A stretch of 64,000 nt of DNA from Holothuria scabra (lineage: Eukaryota > Echinodermata > Holothuroidea > Aspidochirotida > Holothuriidae). The first letter of the stretch is position 1. Each line of letters starts with the position of its first letter. The stretch is taken from assembly GCA_037179385.1 (NCBI GenBank), contig CM074200.1, positions 35,033,884 to 35,097,883 on the forward strand, read 5' to 3'. A program made the position numbers and the translations under genes. Under the pieces are notes generated by a model that was not told the DNA's origin, did not search any database, and was given only the letters and a program-made list of their open reading frames with translations. Shown here in pieces: positions 22,501 to 31,965 of this stretch.

Positions 22501-25500
22501 AGAACATAAACTGGTGTGCCTTTATGTGAAAGGACACCAAACCTCATCCCATTCTCCCACTCTCCTTCTCTAAACCCACCTGCACTTTACATGGTACAAG
22601 AAACGCCTGCTTAGTGCACTTCCAACATGCAAAGCAACGTATCTTTATCTTACACCTCAGATAAGTGAATGCCTGACTTTCCGCATAAGCAATGGTGAAG
22701 GGAAAACAAGCCAGTGAGCCACAACTGGAAAAAAAGGCTGTGGCCAGCTCGACCTGAACTAATAGGTTGGAAACTGGGCCGTAAAAATCTATCTAACTTA
22801 CTAACTCAGATAAATAACTACCAGTCCCATTTTCTGAGATAGCAATGGTGGCAGGTATGTTTTATTTCTATAATACCTACGTATTTGGTCTTATGGTAAG
22901 AGCTGCATCCCCCTTTCACACGGAAGGCCCAAGTTCTATTCCCAAGTGTCATACCAAAGACTCTAAAAATGGAACCTACTGCCATTGTGCGTGATGCTGC
23001 GCAAAAGCAATGGAGTAGGGAAAACAAGCCAGTGAGCCACAACTGGAAAAAAAGCCGTGGCCGGCTCAACTTGAACCAATAGGTTGGAAACTGGGCAGTA
23101 AAACTCCATCTAACTAACCAGCTAACTCAGATAAATTTTGATGATTAAACATTGGTCAAAGACCTCACTTACCTGAAAATTAGCTACAAGACTTGCACCA
23201 AGTGCTGCCATACAACCTACAAATGTGGCCAAACCATTAAGTGTTTTAATGCCTTGAGGTAGAATCATTGATGAGACTTGCTTGTATCTCAGCATAACAC
23301 CTGCAAATACTGTGGGAGAAAAGAAATATCAGGGATCTATTTTGTGCCATTTTTTGCCAAATTTTGTTCAAAAATATAGAAATAAAACATTATGCTATTT
23401 TATACTTTCTTCATTTTTTATATCTTTTAAACTACTTAGCATAGTATTATAAGAATGAAATTTGACATCTAGCTCATAGCATGCATGATACGGCTTTTAA
23501 CATCAGGAGGTCAGAATATATATGAATGGCTACTGCAGTAATTGTCAAAGTAACCGACTGCAAATAAAGCTTTGTATGTTGCCATGGTACCTTAGGGGGT
23601 GTTCATTCATACAGTTTATTAGACTTTTATGAAAATTAATGAATGGTCAAGGTTAAAGTTCTTTTTCAAGTCCGGCATTCCTGTGAATTTTCATTTCCCC
23701 CGAATTCCTCAACCTTCATTACCAGCATCACTAATAAAATATTATTGTTGTGACAGTCCAAGATCAAAGCCAAAAAAGCTCATATTCAAATGATATAGTA
23801 AAAAGTCAATTTTAAGTGATACAGTGGTTTTATAAGCTTTGTTTAAACCCACCCTCTGAAATATATCCACCTCCCCACCTAGCACATACAGTAGGAGATT
23901 TTTCCCTGAGTCCCTTCACATGTTACACTACCTGGCCACAGGCCTGCACAAAGTACTGTGTACGCCTGTCAGTTTCCTGTTCTATTAATAGCATAACACT
24001 TTTTTTTATTCAAGCTGCTGTATTTCTACACAGCATCAATATGTCAGAGTATGAGATGAGATGTGACAAGTATCTAGCATGTCAAATTATGGCTTTGAAT
24101 TTTAGATTTCCCAGGTGTGCTACAAATGGTAGGGGTGTTTTTACTAAACTTTAATAAATTTAAAATAGTTGCTATTTATTCAGTCTTTAGGTGAGTGGTG
24201 ATGTGGGATCTTGCACACCTCAAAATTCAAGGCCTACAAATAAAAAAAAAAACCACTGAGTCCCCTAGTCATGAATCCTCTCTCTATTACTCCTTATGTT
24301 GTAATTTTCTTAATGTTTACTTTCTGAGGTTTGTTAACATAGAGGACAAAGGCTGATTCAAAACGGCACAGATAACACTCCACATGCTTACCAAAGACAC
24401 CAATGATATTCAACAGTTGACCAATGATTCCACTCTTTAAATGACATAACGTTAATTCTTCTGAATGAAGGTACTGTCCAGTTTCTAATTTGAAGTTACT
24501 TGCTTAATTAAACATGGCCCTGGCTAAATCTGTAACTAGACACCTTAGATGACTAATAAAGTGAAAACCACAAGACTGTTTACCCTATTGACACAAAAGA
24601 CCCTTTGAGATGATCAGCTCACTCTTGTCATCACAGGGTCTAGGGAGCAAGACAAACCAAGCATACACAAAATACAAGTATCAACACACTAGTAAGCCCA
24701 AATAACCCTGTTTTAAAAAATCCATTGAGAAGGATGTGCACAAATAAGGAAGTTTAAGTTGCAGGTAAGAGACCAGTAATCTATTCACAGATTTTAACAG
24801 CATGAGCAAAGGATAACACGCAAAACACTTACCAAAGAAAGCAATGATGTTCAGCAGTTGTCCAAAAATACAACTCTCTGGTGGGTCTCCGCCTGTATCA
24901 CTGAATTTAAAAAAGATTTGAAGAGAGTACTGTTGAATGTCGATTAATGCAATGAAATATTAAGGCACAACAGAAAAACTGTCAAAGTTAGTGCTGAGTC
25001 AGGTAGTACCTGACTGAACTTACGTGTACCTTATTCTAAAATGAACAAAATGGATGGTACTCATCTATATCAAGTAAAGGTTTAAGATCACATCAAATTC
25101 TGATGTATAAAAGAGGTACTCATTCTAAGTATTTCGCTAAGATTTGCATTGAAATCCAATGTGAGGTTTTCAAAATATGAGCAAGTGAAGTTGACACATT
25201 TTCAAGTAAAAGTGAACTTGAAGCAAGCATGAGTGACATCATCATAGCCTCACATTAATGGACAGTCTTTAAGTTTTCTTCAAGCTAAAGAACAGTTTTT
25301 TCCTCAAAAAACCCATACTACATGAATGTGATTGCATAAGTACAGTGACAGCTTTACAGAGTTTGCACCTCTACAGGAAAGTACTACGCTTATAAACTGC
25401 AATTTCAACACAACAGTCTGAAAAAAGGTTAACAAAGCATTCCTTGTCAATGTGAGGATGAGGCATAACCTCTGCTGCCCTCAAAATCAATTTGGAACAC

Positions 25501-26798
25501 AAATCTGGTGACTCACTATCTACTGATCTCAAGAAACACATGTCCAATTTGAATGGAAGTTCCACCACACTGTGTAGACTTGGTTCCTATTTCACATATG
25601 AAAAATAAATTTTTTGCTTAAACGCTCAAACTTCCCCTTTAAGAAAATAAGAGAACAGGTAAATGAAACTACTCTGGACCACCCCTTCCATCTCCTACAC
25701 AACAAAACACAATAGTGTCTCACGCAGACCGACTGTTTGGTCAAGAGGTTAGAGCATCAGTTTTGATGTTTGGAGATCAATGTCACACTTGAATCATGCT
25801 GAAAACTTTAAAAACAGAACCTACTTCTTTTGTGCTTGGTGCTCAGCATAAAAAATGGTGAAGGGAAAACAAGCCAGTGAGTTACAACTTGAAAAAGAGC
25901 CAGCTCGACTTGAACCATTGGTTGGAAACTGGGCCGTAAAACTTCATCTAACTAGCTAATTCTCACACAGACAGCTGTGATTTTTTGTGGTTTCAGAGTT
26001 GGCCCAAACGTTTGGGTACCTGCAACACAACTCCAAGTAATGAAAAATTTGAGCTCTCATAGTTTCATAGTTTTGTTGCCCCCTCAGCCACAGTAAAATA
26101 CTTTACACAGACACAGACATATAGAACAGAGCAGGCATGTTGTGTTTAAAATGAAGGAGTGTATAATGGATTACAGAACAATTGCAATTGCTGGTCTCAC
26201 CCACCAACCAATCAAGTATACGGGATGAGCATCTGTATGAATTATACATAGACATCACATATCAGTTTAGCAGAGTAGTGTTTTCAAACAAATTGATATG
26301 ACCGTATTTTGGTTGTACAAGCCATGTTATTGTGAAAATGTCACAATTTTTAATTGAATATGGAGCCTCATCGTATTGGTTTTGGTCAATGGTTCAAGAT
26401 CGCTAAACCCTGCAGTAGTATAACTGAACATGGATCATGGCTATGACCATCTCCTTTCACACAGAGTTTGTATTTATGGTTCAATTTTGGAGCAAATCCT
26501 TCTTTTTGGTATGATTCTGCTCACATCTGAAATACTTTTACCACTTGGAGACTCATACGCATTTAAGGGGAAGTGGACTCAGAAACATGAACATTATTGA
26601 GAAAACATTTACTGTATCTTTGTACAGACATAATAATATGCATGGCTTTTATTTTACATACCTAATATAAGGAAATATTTTTGATACATCTCCATTCAAA
26701 ACAGCAACTGTGTAACAAGTAACCAGCATTACAGGACCAAAAACTCCTATTAAAATTGGTAAAAGCACCAGGCACCATCCATGACATGTTGGTGGCAT
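16330..26798 (-). CDS. DRAM-family membrane protein, long form (distal terminal exon)
   Basis: Minus-strand exons 26662-26798, 24833-24900, 23173-23309, 21891-22068, 20155-20234 and 16330-16542 join in frame to 270 residues, close to the 266 of human DRAM2. Family marks: FPYIS-DTGG-DPPESCIFGQLLNI across exons 1-2, RYKQ and ASLVANFQ in exon 3, and KWGPEDG-GY at the junction of exons 5 and 6. Six hydrophobic segments fit the DRAM/TMEM150/FRAG1 topology. DRAM proteins sit in lysosomal or autophagic membranes and promote autophagy and cell death in vertebrates; the role here is inferred. The ATG at 26798-26796 is the first in frame after an acceptor TTGATTGCAG (exon begins near 26861). A possible minus-strand AATAAA lies at 15650-15655. 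DRAM1 and DRAM2 cannot be told apart by eye. Introns hold SINEs, a CAGTGG MITE and an R3 repeat. Confidence 0.85.
17583..17672 (+). repeat. tRNA-derived SINE, 3' fragment
   Basis: Holds only the family's 3' part: CCACAACTGGAAAAAAGGCC, ATAGGTTGGAAACTGGGCC and the CTAACTAACTA tail. Confidence 0.65.
18473..18610 (-). CDS. DRAM terminal exon 6a (proximal)
   Basis: Strong pyrimidine tract and CTGTCAG acceptor; 45 codons and TAG. It aligns with exon 6b from GY through the last membrane segment, then diverges. Ends LELQFFQSV. Confidence 0.75.
   Translation of the reverse strand, partial: GYAAHLVSTFSEWAMSIALLGYLVTFIPDFLNLSVILELQFFQSV
18473..26798 (-). CDS. DRAM-family membrane protein, short form (proximal terminal exon)
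   Basis: The same five upstream exons can instead join to 18473-18610, giving 245 residues. This exon starts GGTTAT in phase 0 exactly as the distal one does and codes GYAAHLVSTFSEWAMS, a hydrophobic segment and TFIPDFLNLSV before TAG. It keeps the EW pair that vertebrate DRAMs carry before the last membrane segment, while the distal exon has ES. The short tail lacks the serine/threonine-rich stretch of the long form. Which exon is used, and where, is not visible from DNA. Confidence 0.75.
18993..19262. repeat. T/G and C/A homopolymer inverted pair
   Basis: A T8-G12 run near 18997-19018 faces a C13-A15 run near 19232-19261, about 215 bp apart and mutually complementary. It could be the ends of a small inverted-repeat element or coincidence between low-complexity tracts. 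Confidence 0.4.
20155..20234 (-). CDS. DRAM exon 5
   Basis: 80 nt; acceptor TTAAGGTCTAG, donor GTAAGT. Codes WSNIAEEGWNKHH, then SIFKWGPEDG, matching the LHWNPEDK loop before the last membrane segment in vertebrate DRAM2. The phases (1 in, 0 out) join exactly to exon 4 and to either terminal exon. Confidence 0.85.
20530..21075 (+). repeat. dispersed repeat R3, copy 1
   Basis: About 550 bp shared with copies at 25075 (minus), 35225 and 40420: ACACGTGAAAGAAGAACTGA, CAGTGTGGTG, TCAAGATATCAG, GATTTGTGTTCCA, CTCACATTGACAAG and TATGCAATCACATTTTGAT recur in the same order. No coding capacity is conserved between copies. Confidence 0.7.
21130..21480 (+). repeat. second tRNA-like SINE candidate
   Basis: GGGCTGAGTGGATAGAAG resembles a pol III box A and AAGTTCAATTCCTGG a box B, about 60 bp apart. 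No second copy was spotted, so the class is tentative. Confidence 0.4.
21891..22068 (-). CDS. DRAM exon 4
   Basis: Acceptor TTTCTCTTCCAG; donor GTATCC in phase 1. Codes membrane segment 4 (YIGAMLLFVFGIIYCLCQTF), a basic loop with INRKWMCHLR, and segment 5 (LALSVIATISLVT). Reading through the donor meets a stop ten nucleotides on, which supports the splice. Confidence 0.85.
22088..22388 (+). repeat. CAGTGG-type MITE, copy 3 (DRAM intron 3)
   Basis: Shares CTCTCCAGAGACTTAAC and CATCCAGATGTATACTAAAT with copies 1 and 2 and ends TTCTGGCATCACCACTG. It begins only about 20 bp from the exon 4 acceptor. Confidence 0.55.
22690..22806 (+). repeat. tRNA-derived SINE, 3' fragment
   Basis: Begins within the family body (CAATGGTGAAGGGAAAACAA) and runs through GGTTGGAAACTGGGCCGTAA to a CTAACTTACTAACT tail. 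A full copy follows within 80 bp. Confidence 0.7.
22884..23122 (+). repeat. tRNA-derived SINE, full-length copy
   Basis: Head: TTGGTCTTATGGTAAGAGC (box A) and CCAAGTTCTATTCC (box B), 35 bp apart as in a tRNA gene. Body: GACTCTAAAAATGGAACC, CCACAACTGGAAAAAAAGCC. Tail: CTAACTAACCAGCTAACT. A pol III SINE with a CTAA-type tail. Confidence 0.75.
23173..23309 (-). CDS. DRAM exon 3
   Basis: Acceptor TTTTCTCCCACAG, donor GTAAGT, phase 1 to 0. Codes VFAGVMLRYKQVSSM, a loop, and the third membrane segment ending GASLVANFQ, almost identical to GLSIVANFQ of vertebrate DRAM2. Confidence 0.9.
24392..24435 (-). pseudogene. decayed duplicate of DRAM exon 2
   Basis: The minus strand reads GIIGQLLNIIGVFG against IFGQLLNIIAFFG of exon 2, both with a donor GTAAGY after TTTG and a shared GTGTTATC shortly into the intron. 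The first half (DTGGDPPES) is gone. The upstream AG choices that best resemble acceptors (66 or 69 nt) break frame; only a weak AG before 24432 (41 nt) would keep it. Most likely a relic of tandem exon duplication, though cryptic use is possible. Confidence 0.6.
24833..24900 (-). CDS. DRAM exon 2
   Basis: 68 nt, acceptor TTTAAATTCAG, donor GTAAGT. Codes SDTGGDPPESCIFGQLLNI, the family's most diagnostic stretch, and the start of the second membrane segment. A decayed copy lies at 24392-24435. Confidence 0.9.
25075..25646 (-). repeat. dispersed repeat R3, copy 2 (DRAM intron 1)
   Basis: On the minus strand it starts CTTAAAGGGGAAGTTTGAGC, then ATATGTGAAATAGGAACC, CTACACAGTGTGGTG and TCCTCACATTGACAAGGAAT, and ends near GATGTGATCTTAAACC. 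The longest ungapped relative of the 40.4-kb copy. Confidence 0.7.
25733..25958 (+). repeat. tRNA-derived SINE, diverged copy
   Basis: Box A GGTCAAGAGGTTAGAGCATC, a degenerate box B, and the body phrases AAGGGAAAACAAGCCAGTGA and GGTTGGAAACTGGGCCGTAA, ending in CATCTAACTAGCTAA. Confidence 0.65.
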
Positions 26799-26861
26799 TT
26801 CTGTAGCAGATTCTCTTCAAGAGCTGCCCTCAAAATCCTAACGGTCAAGAGCCCCCTCACG
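26662..26861 (-). CDS. DRAM exon 1 with 5' UTR (coding 26662-26798)
   Basis: Codes MPPTCHGWCLVLLPILIG, the first membrane segment, LVTCYTVAVLNGDVSK and IFPYI, ending in phase 2 before donor GTATGT. The 63 nt upstream of ATG follow an acceptor, so at least one non-coding exon lies further upstream. Confidence 0.85.
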
Positions 26862-27345
26862 CTGCAATCAATAGTGAAAACAATGGTTCAACGGTAAATC
26901 TGATTATATGCTCTCAGTTTTATACACATATATTTTTTACAGAAATTGCATTTCAATAAGTGAATATAACTTTGACAGAAGTGTATATCCATAGGTTTGC
27001 AGTATGTAATTATAGCTCATGATGTTTGGCTGATGTTAGTTTCAAAGTGCAGAATGATGCATACATACATGACTGAACCTAAAGGTTGCACTGCTATTAA
27101 TTAATTCAGGTACCAGTTAGCGTTCTTTTACAATGGAAGAGACAACTTAATTTGACAGCAAAACATTTTCTGTAAGGTTTAAGATAAGGACCATTTTTTG
27201 TAAAATACAAATTCAGGTACTGGTTGTCAAGGCAGTTAATTACAATCTTAAGTTATGATTTAATGATTCCAAAAACAAAACCATCACTTAATGTCAGGAA
27301 AAAGACAGGAGGGCAATAGCCTCCCCCACCACCACTGTTTGTAAT

Positions 27346-27645
27346 TTAAAGGCCCAGTTCTCTCACCCCAAACAGTACCAATTCTCCCAACTTTCTTACT
27401 TAAGTCACTCCCACAATTGTCTGAAATTAATCCTCATCCAGATACAATCTCAGTTTATTGCTTCAATGTTAGTATAGAAAAACTCACTTTATATAATCAA
27501 AACACCCTCAGTACCATTCATGCTGTGTAACATGAGCTTTACTACTCTGTATTGTTTGAATTAGCTGTCAATCAAAGAGCTGAGCAAATTGAGAATTTTG
27601 GTGACCCAGTATCAAAACTGTAGTTTCGGGTGAGAGGTTTGGCCC
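27346..27645 (-). repeat. MITE family R5, copy 1
   Basis: The minus-strand sequence matches 53386-53690 nearly throughout: CCGAAACTACAGTTTTGATA, AATTTGCTCAGCTCTTTGAT, TTACACAGCATG, GCAATAAACTGAGATTGT, GGGAGAATTGGTACTGTTTG. The plus-strand left end is TTTAAAGGCCCAG. The site filled by another MITE in copy 2 is empty here. Confidence 0.7.
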
Positions 27646-29094
27646 TCAAACTTTCACTTTGACAACAAAAATGAGCAATTTGATGAAAAATTGCCATAAA
27701 ACATGACCACTATTATTGGATGCATACAAAGTAGCTAATCATTCTACAATCTTTTTGGTTTTTCATGAAAATTTTGCAGTGACTTTCATAATGATGTCTT
27801 TATATTTGGAGCTATGTAATTATTTTACATTTCAGGCACTTACAATTTCTGATCAGATTTCAATCCAGTTGCTGTGGGTTTTTGTTAAAATTTTTCCAAA
27901 TTTGGTTCGAAAGATCCAAACTTGCCAACCAATATAAATGTAAGAGATGTACAGCCGGACTTTATTAAAATTAAATTTATGCTTATTATTTTGGGATGTC
28001 ACATTGACAGACAGATTTTACTGGACTACCATGTCTGATAAAGAAATGTATGCCAGTGTGATGTCACAAAAAAAAAAAAAGAAAGTTAATTGGCATTCAG
28101 ATGAAAATCATAGTACAGGAGGACAAATTTTTGGCTCTTTTCCACCAGAGATGCAGAAGATTTCAACAAAAACCTGAAAAATTGGATCAGAATTTGTTGC
28201 AGTGTCTTTCAATAAACCATACAGTAGAATATAGTGAATCCCAAATGTATTTCTGAGGGTGGAAACAATCGGTGACAAACTTAGATTTAAGCAAGTTGCA
28301 CAGCATGCAGCATTGTGGAATTTGGCCTGTCATGCCACCTGTGAGTGTGTGAGGAGAACATATGGTAATGTTCTTTCTTGGCTAAAAGTTACATCCCAGC
28401 ACCTATGAAATTCCAGGGTGACAGAAGTAGGATGCACCTAATGGGGGAAATGTACTGGAAGAACAGATAGTAGAACGGAACTTAAAGAGTGCCCTGCGTT
28501 TTTGATCATCATTTCTACTGATTCATTGGAATTAACAGAAATGAAAAAGGGGGGGTTTCTGACCCCAGATGGGGTGGGGGAAAAAAGCATCTTCTGCCTC
28601 CATATCACTGGGGGCTATCTCCCCCATGACAGTACTGCTCCAAATGTCTTTGTCAGATCCCTAACAAGGGTATGTAACTCTCTTCCCAACTGAGGCACTG
28701 AAGTTTGCCTGATGTACAGCCAGGATATACCATGGATAGGATATCATTGACCCTTGAAGATCCAACATTCCATTTATTTGCTTTTGATCATGATTATAGC
28801 ACAGTCTTTACATTAGGGCTAGAAATATGTGCAGGAATTTCACCCCCTGTGAGTGTATGCGGGATGCCATATAACTCCAACATCAGAAATGACATAGGGC
28901 AAAGCTTTAGGGGCTATAGATTAGGGCTGTGAATGTTTAGCAAAATAACTAAACGTTTAACCTCAATAATATGCTATCGTTTCGTGATTAATCATGATTA
29001 CCTTATCACAAAAAAAATAAATAATTTCCATAATTTCCAATAATGTAGTGATTGATACTGAATGTAATGCAGCAATAATAATAGTTGTAATCAT

Positions 29095-29209
29095 ACAAGG
29101 TAAAATCAACTTATTCTGAAAATTTGAAGCCTACAAGGTTCAAATATGCCCAGAATATTCCATTTAACAAAAACCAGGGATCATCAGAATATAAGTTGAT
29201 TTTACCTGG
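29095..29209. mobile_element. small foldback MITE inside hAT-like element 1
   Basis: AAGGTAAAATCAACTTATTC faces GAATATAAGTTGATTTTACC, about 115 bp end to end. Confidence 0.6.
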
Positions 29210-29224
29210 ATAGGTTAATTTCTT

Positions 29225-30062
29225 GGTCTCAGACTTGGCAAATGTCTTTTAATGAAGATAAGTGTAAGGTCCTTCATTTTGGTCCTAAAAGTTTTAGCTA
29301 TGATTATAACATGAATGGTTGTGTTTTAAGTAATGTCACCTTTGAGAAAGATCTGGGTGTTGTAATTACTGGGAATTTAAAGTCATCAAGGCAGTGTGCA
29401 GCCACTGTTGCAAAGGCTACATAGAGTGCTTGGATTGATCAAGAGGAATTTCATCAATTTTAGTAAGGATATTGTACTTAATAAGCAGTTGGTAAGACCC
29501 CATCTTGACTATGCAGCTCAGGCTTGGAGCCCCTTCTATGAAAAAGACGAGTTTCTTTTATAGCAAGTTCAGAGGAGAGCCACCAGCCTTATACCTGAGG
29601 TGAGAAATTTACCTTATCATACTAGGCTTAAACATCTTGGGCTTACCACTTTGGAGCTGAGAAGGATTAGGGGAGACATGCTCCAGGTTTACAAGTTTCT
29701 TTGTGAAAGGAATCCCCTTCTGACTTGTAATTATTTAAGGGTTCAAAGTAATTCTTGGGTGCATGGACATTGTTAAAAGCTGGAAAACCCTTTTGCAAGG
29801 CTTGACATTAGGGAGTTAAGTTTCTTCCATAGAGTTGTCAATGAGTGGAATTGTCTGCCAGATTGGGTAGTTAACTCCCCATCAGTTCACTGCTTCAAGG
29901 TTAACATTGACAAGTTTTTCCATGACTGTGGTAGAATCTGATTGTGTGGGGCTGTTGTCAAGCTTTGGTGGTTTGACTTTTGATTAGGGCTTGGAGTTCA
30001 GGGCATCTTATGGGACCTTGACCCTCCTTTGCCCTTCAACCTGTTATGTTATGTTATGTTAT
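29225..30062 (+). mobile_element. LINE (CR1/L2/Jockey-like) ORF2 3' end, copy 1
   Basis: A broken frame reads MSFNEDKCKVLHFG, EKDLGVVITGNLKSS, then in a shifted frame LVRPHLDYAAQAWSPF, QRRATSLIP, HLGLTTLELRRIRGDM and EWNCLPDWVVNSPSV: the C-terminal part of a non-LTR reverse transcriptase ORF. A frameshift near 29420 and stops (29561, 29773) inactivate it. It ends in repeated TTATG, the usual short-repeat tail. 5'-truncated. Confidence 0.85.
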
Positions 30063-30429
30063 ACAAATGGATAAAAACTGTCGAAATCAGGTTTTGTGAT
30101 TAATCGCTTAGTAGCTTTGTACTAAACATTTATTTCACATACGATCATTTAGCAATTAATCGCTACACGTTCACAGCCCTGCTATAGATATCAAGATATC
30201 ATAGAAGCACATCACAACCGTGCATGCAGATGTTGATAGGAAGAGTTAAAAACCTTGATGACTGTTAGACAATAATCAGACCTAGCCTCAGCGGTCGGCC
30301 AAGGCAAGGCATATAACAAAGGAAGAAATAACAAAAACCTCAGGTACCAGTTATGCGACAAGGCAATTTATGTAATTCGAACTCGAAGGACTGGGAGCAC
30401 GCATTCGCCTCTGACACCGTACACATTTC

Positions 30430-30800
30430 CTCTCTTGGGATATTAATACTGACCTTTCGGCGTTTTATGAGACTTGCAGCAGATCAGTATCCTCCACAGT
30501 TCAACTGAATGTCTCGGTGCACCATGTTTTAGCGAGTCTTGCCACTTCAGATGACCCCAAGGTTGAGATGAAAAAAGACGTCTCGCGTCTATCTTACTGT
30601 GAAATTGTATGTAGCATGTACGTACGTAGGTCATGTCTAGGCAATCGATCACATGACGCTTGTTACGTAATGTTTGTTGTTGTTCATCAGGGGATTTCCC
30701 ATCACCGTTCAAAATGTAGGCTACCCGTACTGGTTGCTAGCACTAATCTGTAATATACGGAAAATCCATGGAACTCCGAGGTAGTACTTCCATGCTAGAT
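30430..30800 (-). promoter_or_regulatory. possible DRAM promoter and non-coding first exon
   Basis: CpG dinucleotides are denser here than in flanking DNA (GACGCGAGACGTC, TACGTACG, ATCGATC). On the minus strand a donor-like GTCAGT follows GCCGAAAG near 30463. DRAM exon 1 needs an upstream non-coding exon and this is the best-looking source within 4 kb, but nothing proves the link. Confidence 0.25.
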
Positions 30801-31369
30801 CGAAGGTACTTGATCAGATATAAAGGCAACTTCATTCTTCAACCAAAACTACAAATTTACAAATTACAAATACAGTAGACCACAGTAATTCTCAATTGAC
30901 ACGTACATCTCTCATTGGTTGACATCATATCAAATTCCCTGAGTAGGCTCAGTGTAGTCGCCAGACATTGGAGGGGGGGGGGGGGGGCATCGAAGAGGAA
31001 AAAGAATTTTTTCAGTGTGCAATGCCAAAAACACTCGCATGGCACTGGGGGCGGGATGGAGGTGCCACCGAACGCAAAGCGCAGGACCCTGAAAGGTCAG
31101 GTCCAAGGCAGATGCATGGTGGGGTCCAAGAGCAACGTGACCTGGTGGGGATCCAGGGGCAAAGCCCCATGACGCTCCTGGGTTTTAAGGTGTTTGTGAA
31201 GAAGTAAAATCGTCATGCAAGGGCAATTCTAGTGACTAAACCTGGTCTAAAAATTAGTTCAGCTAACTTGACTAGTAGGACTTGGGTATATAACAAGCTA
31301 CTAGCCCACAATTGCAATGGGTACTATAGATCGATCCAGCAGACAATTTATATGGCTTATATCCTCTCA

Positions 31370-31965
31370 CACCAATCTCCAATTTTTGTAGTAGTCCATA
31401 AAAATTCTCAATTGGCTCAGCTCTATGACTGGCAGCTATAGTAGTTGAAGGCATATGGAGAGTACTAAATTTCATATCACACAGCACCCAGGAGAAAATT
31501 CCCATTAATCTCATTGGAAAGAAATAAATGGGATCCCATTACACACCAATAGAATACTAATGGTATCCCATTAAATTGTATTGGATCCCATACAAAGTGC
31601 ACATATTCCAGACCTTAGCTTTGGATTTTCATGGGATCCTGTAAGAATTTTTAGGTCCCATTGATTTTTTAATTTCCCATTCATTTTATGGGATCCCATA
31701 AAATTGTATTGGATCCCATGCAAATTGTCCGAATTCCAGAACTTAGCTTTGAATTTTAACCAGTTTTATGGTATTCCATTAATTTTGTTCATGGGATCCC
31801 ATTAAATTTTTAAGGGATCCCATTTATTTTTTCCAATGGGATTTATGGGAATTTTTTTCCTGGGCATGTACTGTACTGAGAGAGTTTTGATTACACATTG
31901 GGGTCTTGTACACTCACCCACGTAGCAATAAACTGAGATGCGTATGGATATGAGGAATAGCATAG
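31370..31965 (+). repeat. MITE family R5, copy 2, interrupted
   Basis: Flanks match copies at 27346 and 53386: AATTCTCAATTGGCTCAGCT on the left, and GAGTTTTGATTACACATT and GCAATAAACTGAGATG on the right. Another element (31487-31864) splits it at CACAGCA/TG. Confidence 0.65.
31487..31864. mobile_element. MITE with GGATCC-rich interior
   Basis: Left end CCCAGGAGAAAATTCCCATT pairs with right end AATTTTTTTCCTGGG; the inverted ends run about 30 bp to TCATTGG / CCAATGG. Inside, ATGGGATCCCATTAAATT-like phrases recur about eight times in both orientations. It sits in an R5 repeat whose uninterrupted form is present elsewhere. Confidence 0.7.

Larger units (their letters stand above)
28922..30181. 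mobile_element. hAT-like element 1 with nested insertions
   Basis: Ends TAGGGCTGTGAATGTTTAGC and, on the other strand, CAGGGCTGTGAACGTGTAGC (17 of 20 match). Perfect 8-bp target duplication CTATAGAT at 28914-28921 and 30182-30189, as hAT transposases make. No transposase frame is present; most of the interior is a LINE fragment (29225-30062) and a small foldback (29095-29209) that landed inside, so the original element was about 300 bp. Confidence 0.85.

Noticed and set aside
28502..28932. Two adjacent open frames upstream of hAT-like element 1
   Set aside because: No motif, no splice logic and unremarkable composition; likely chance.
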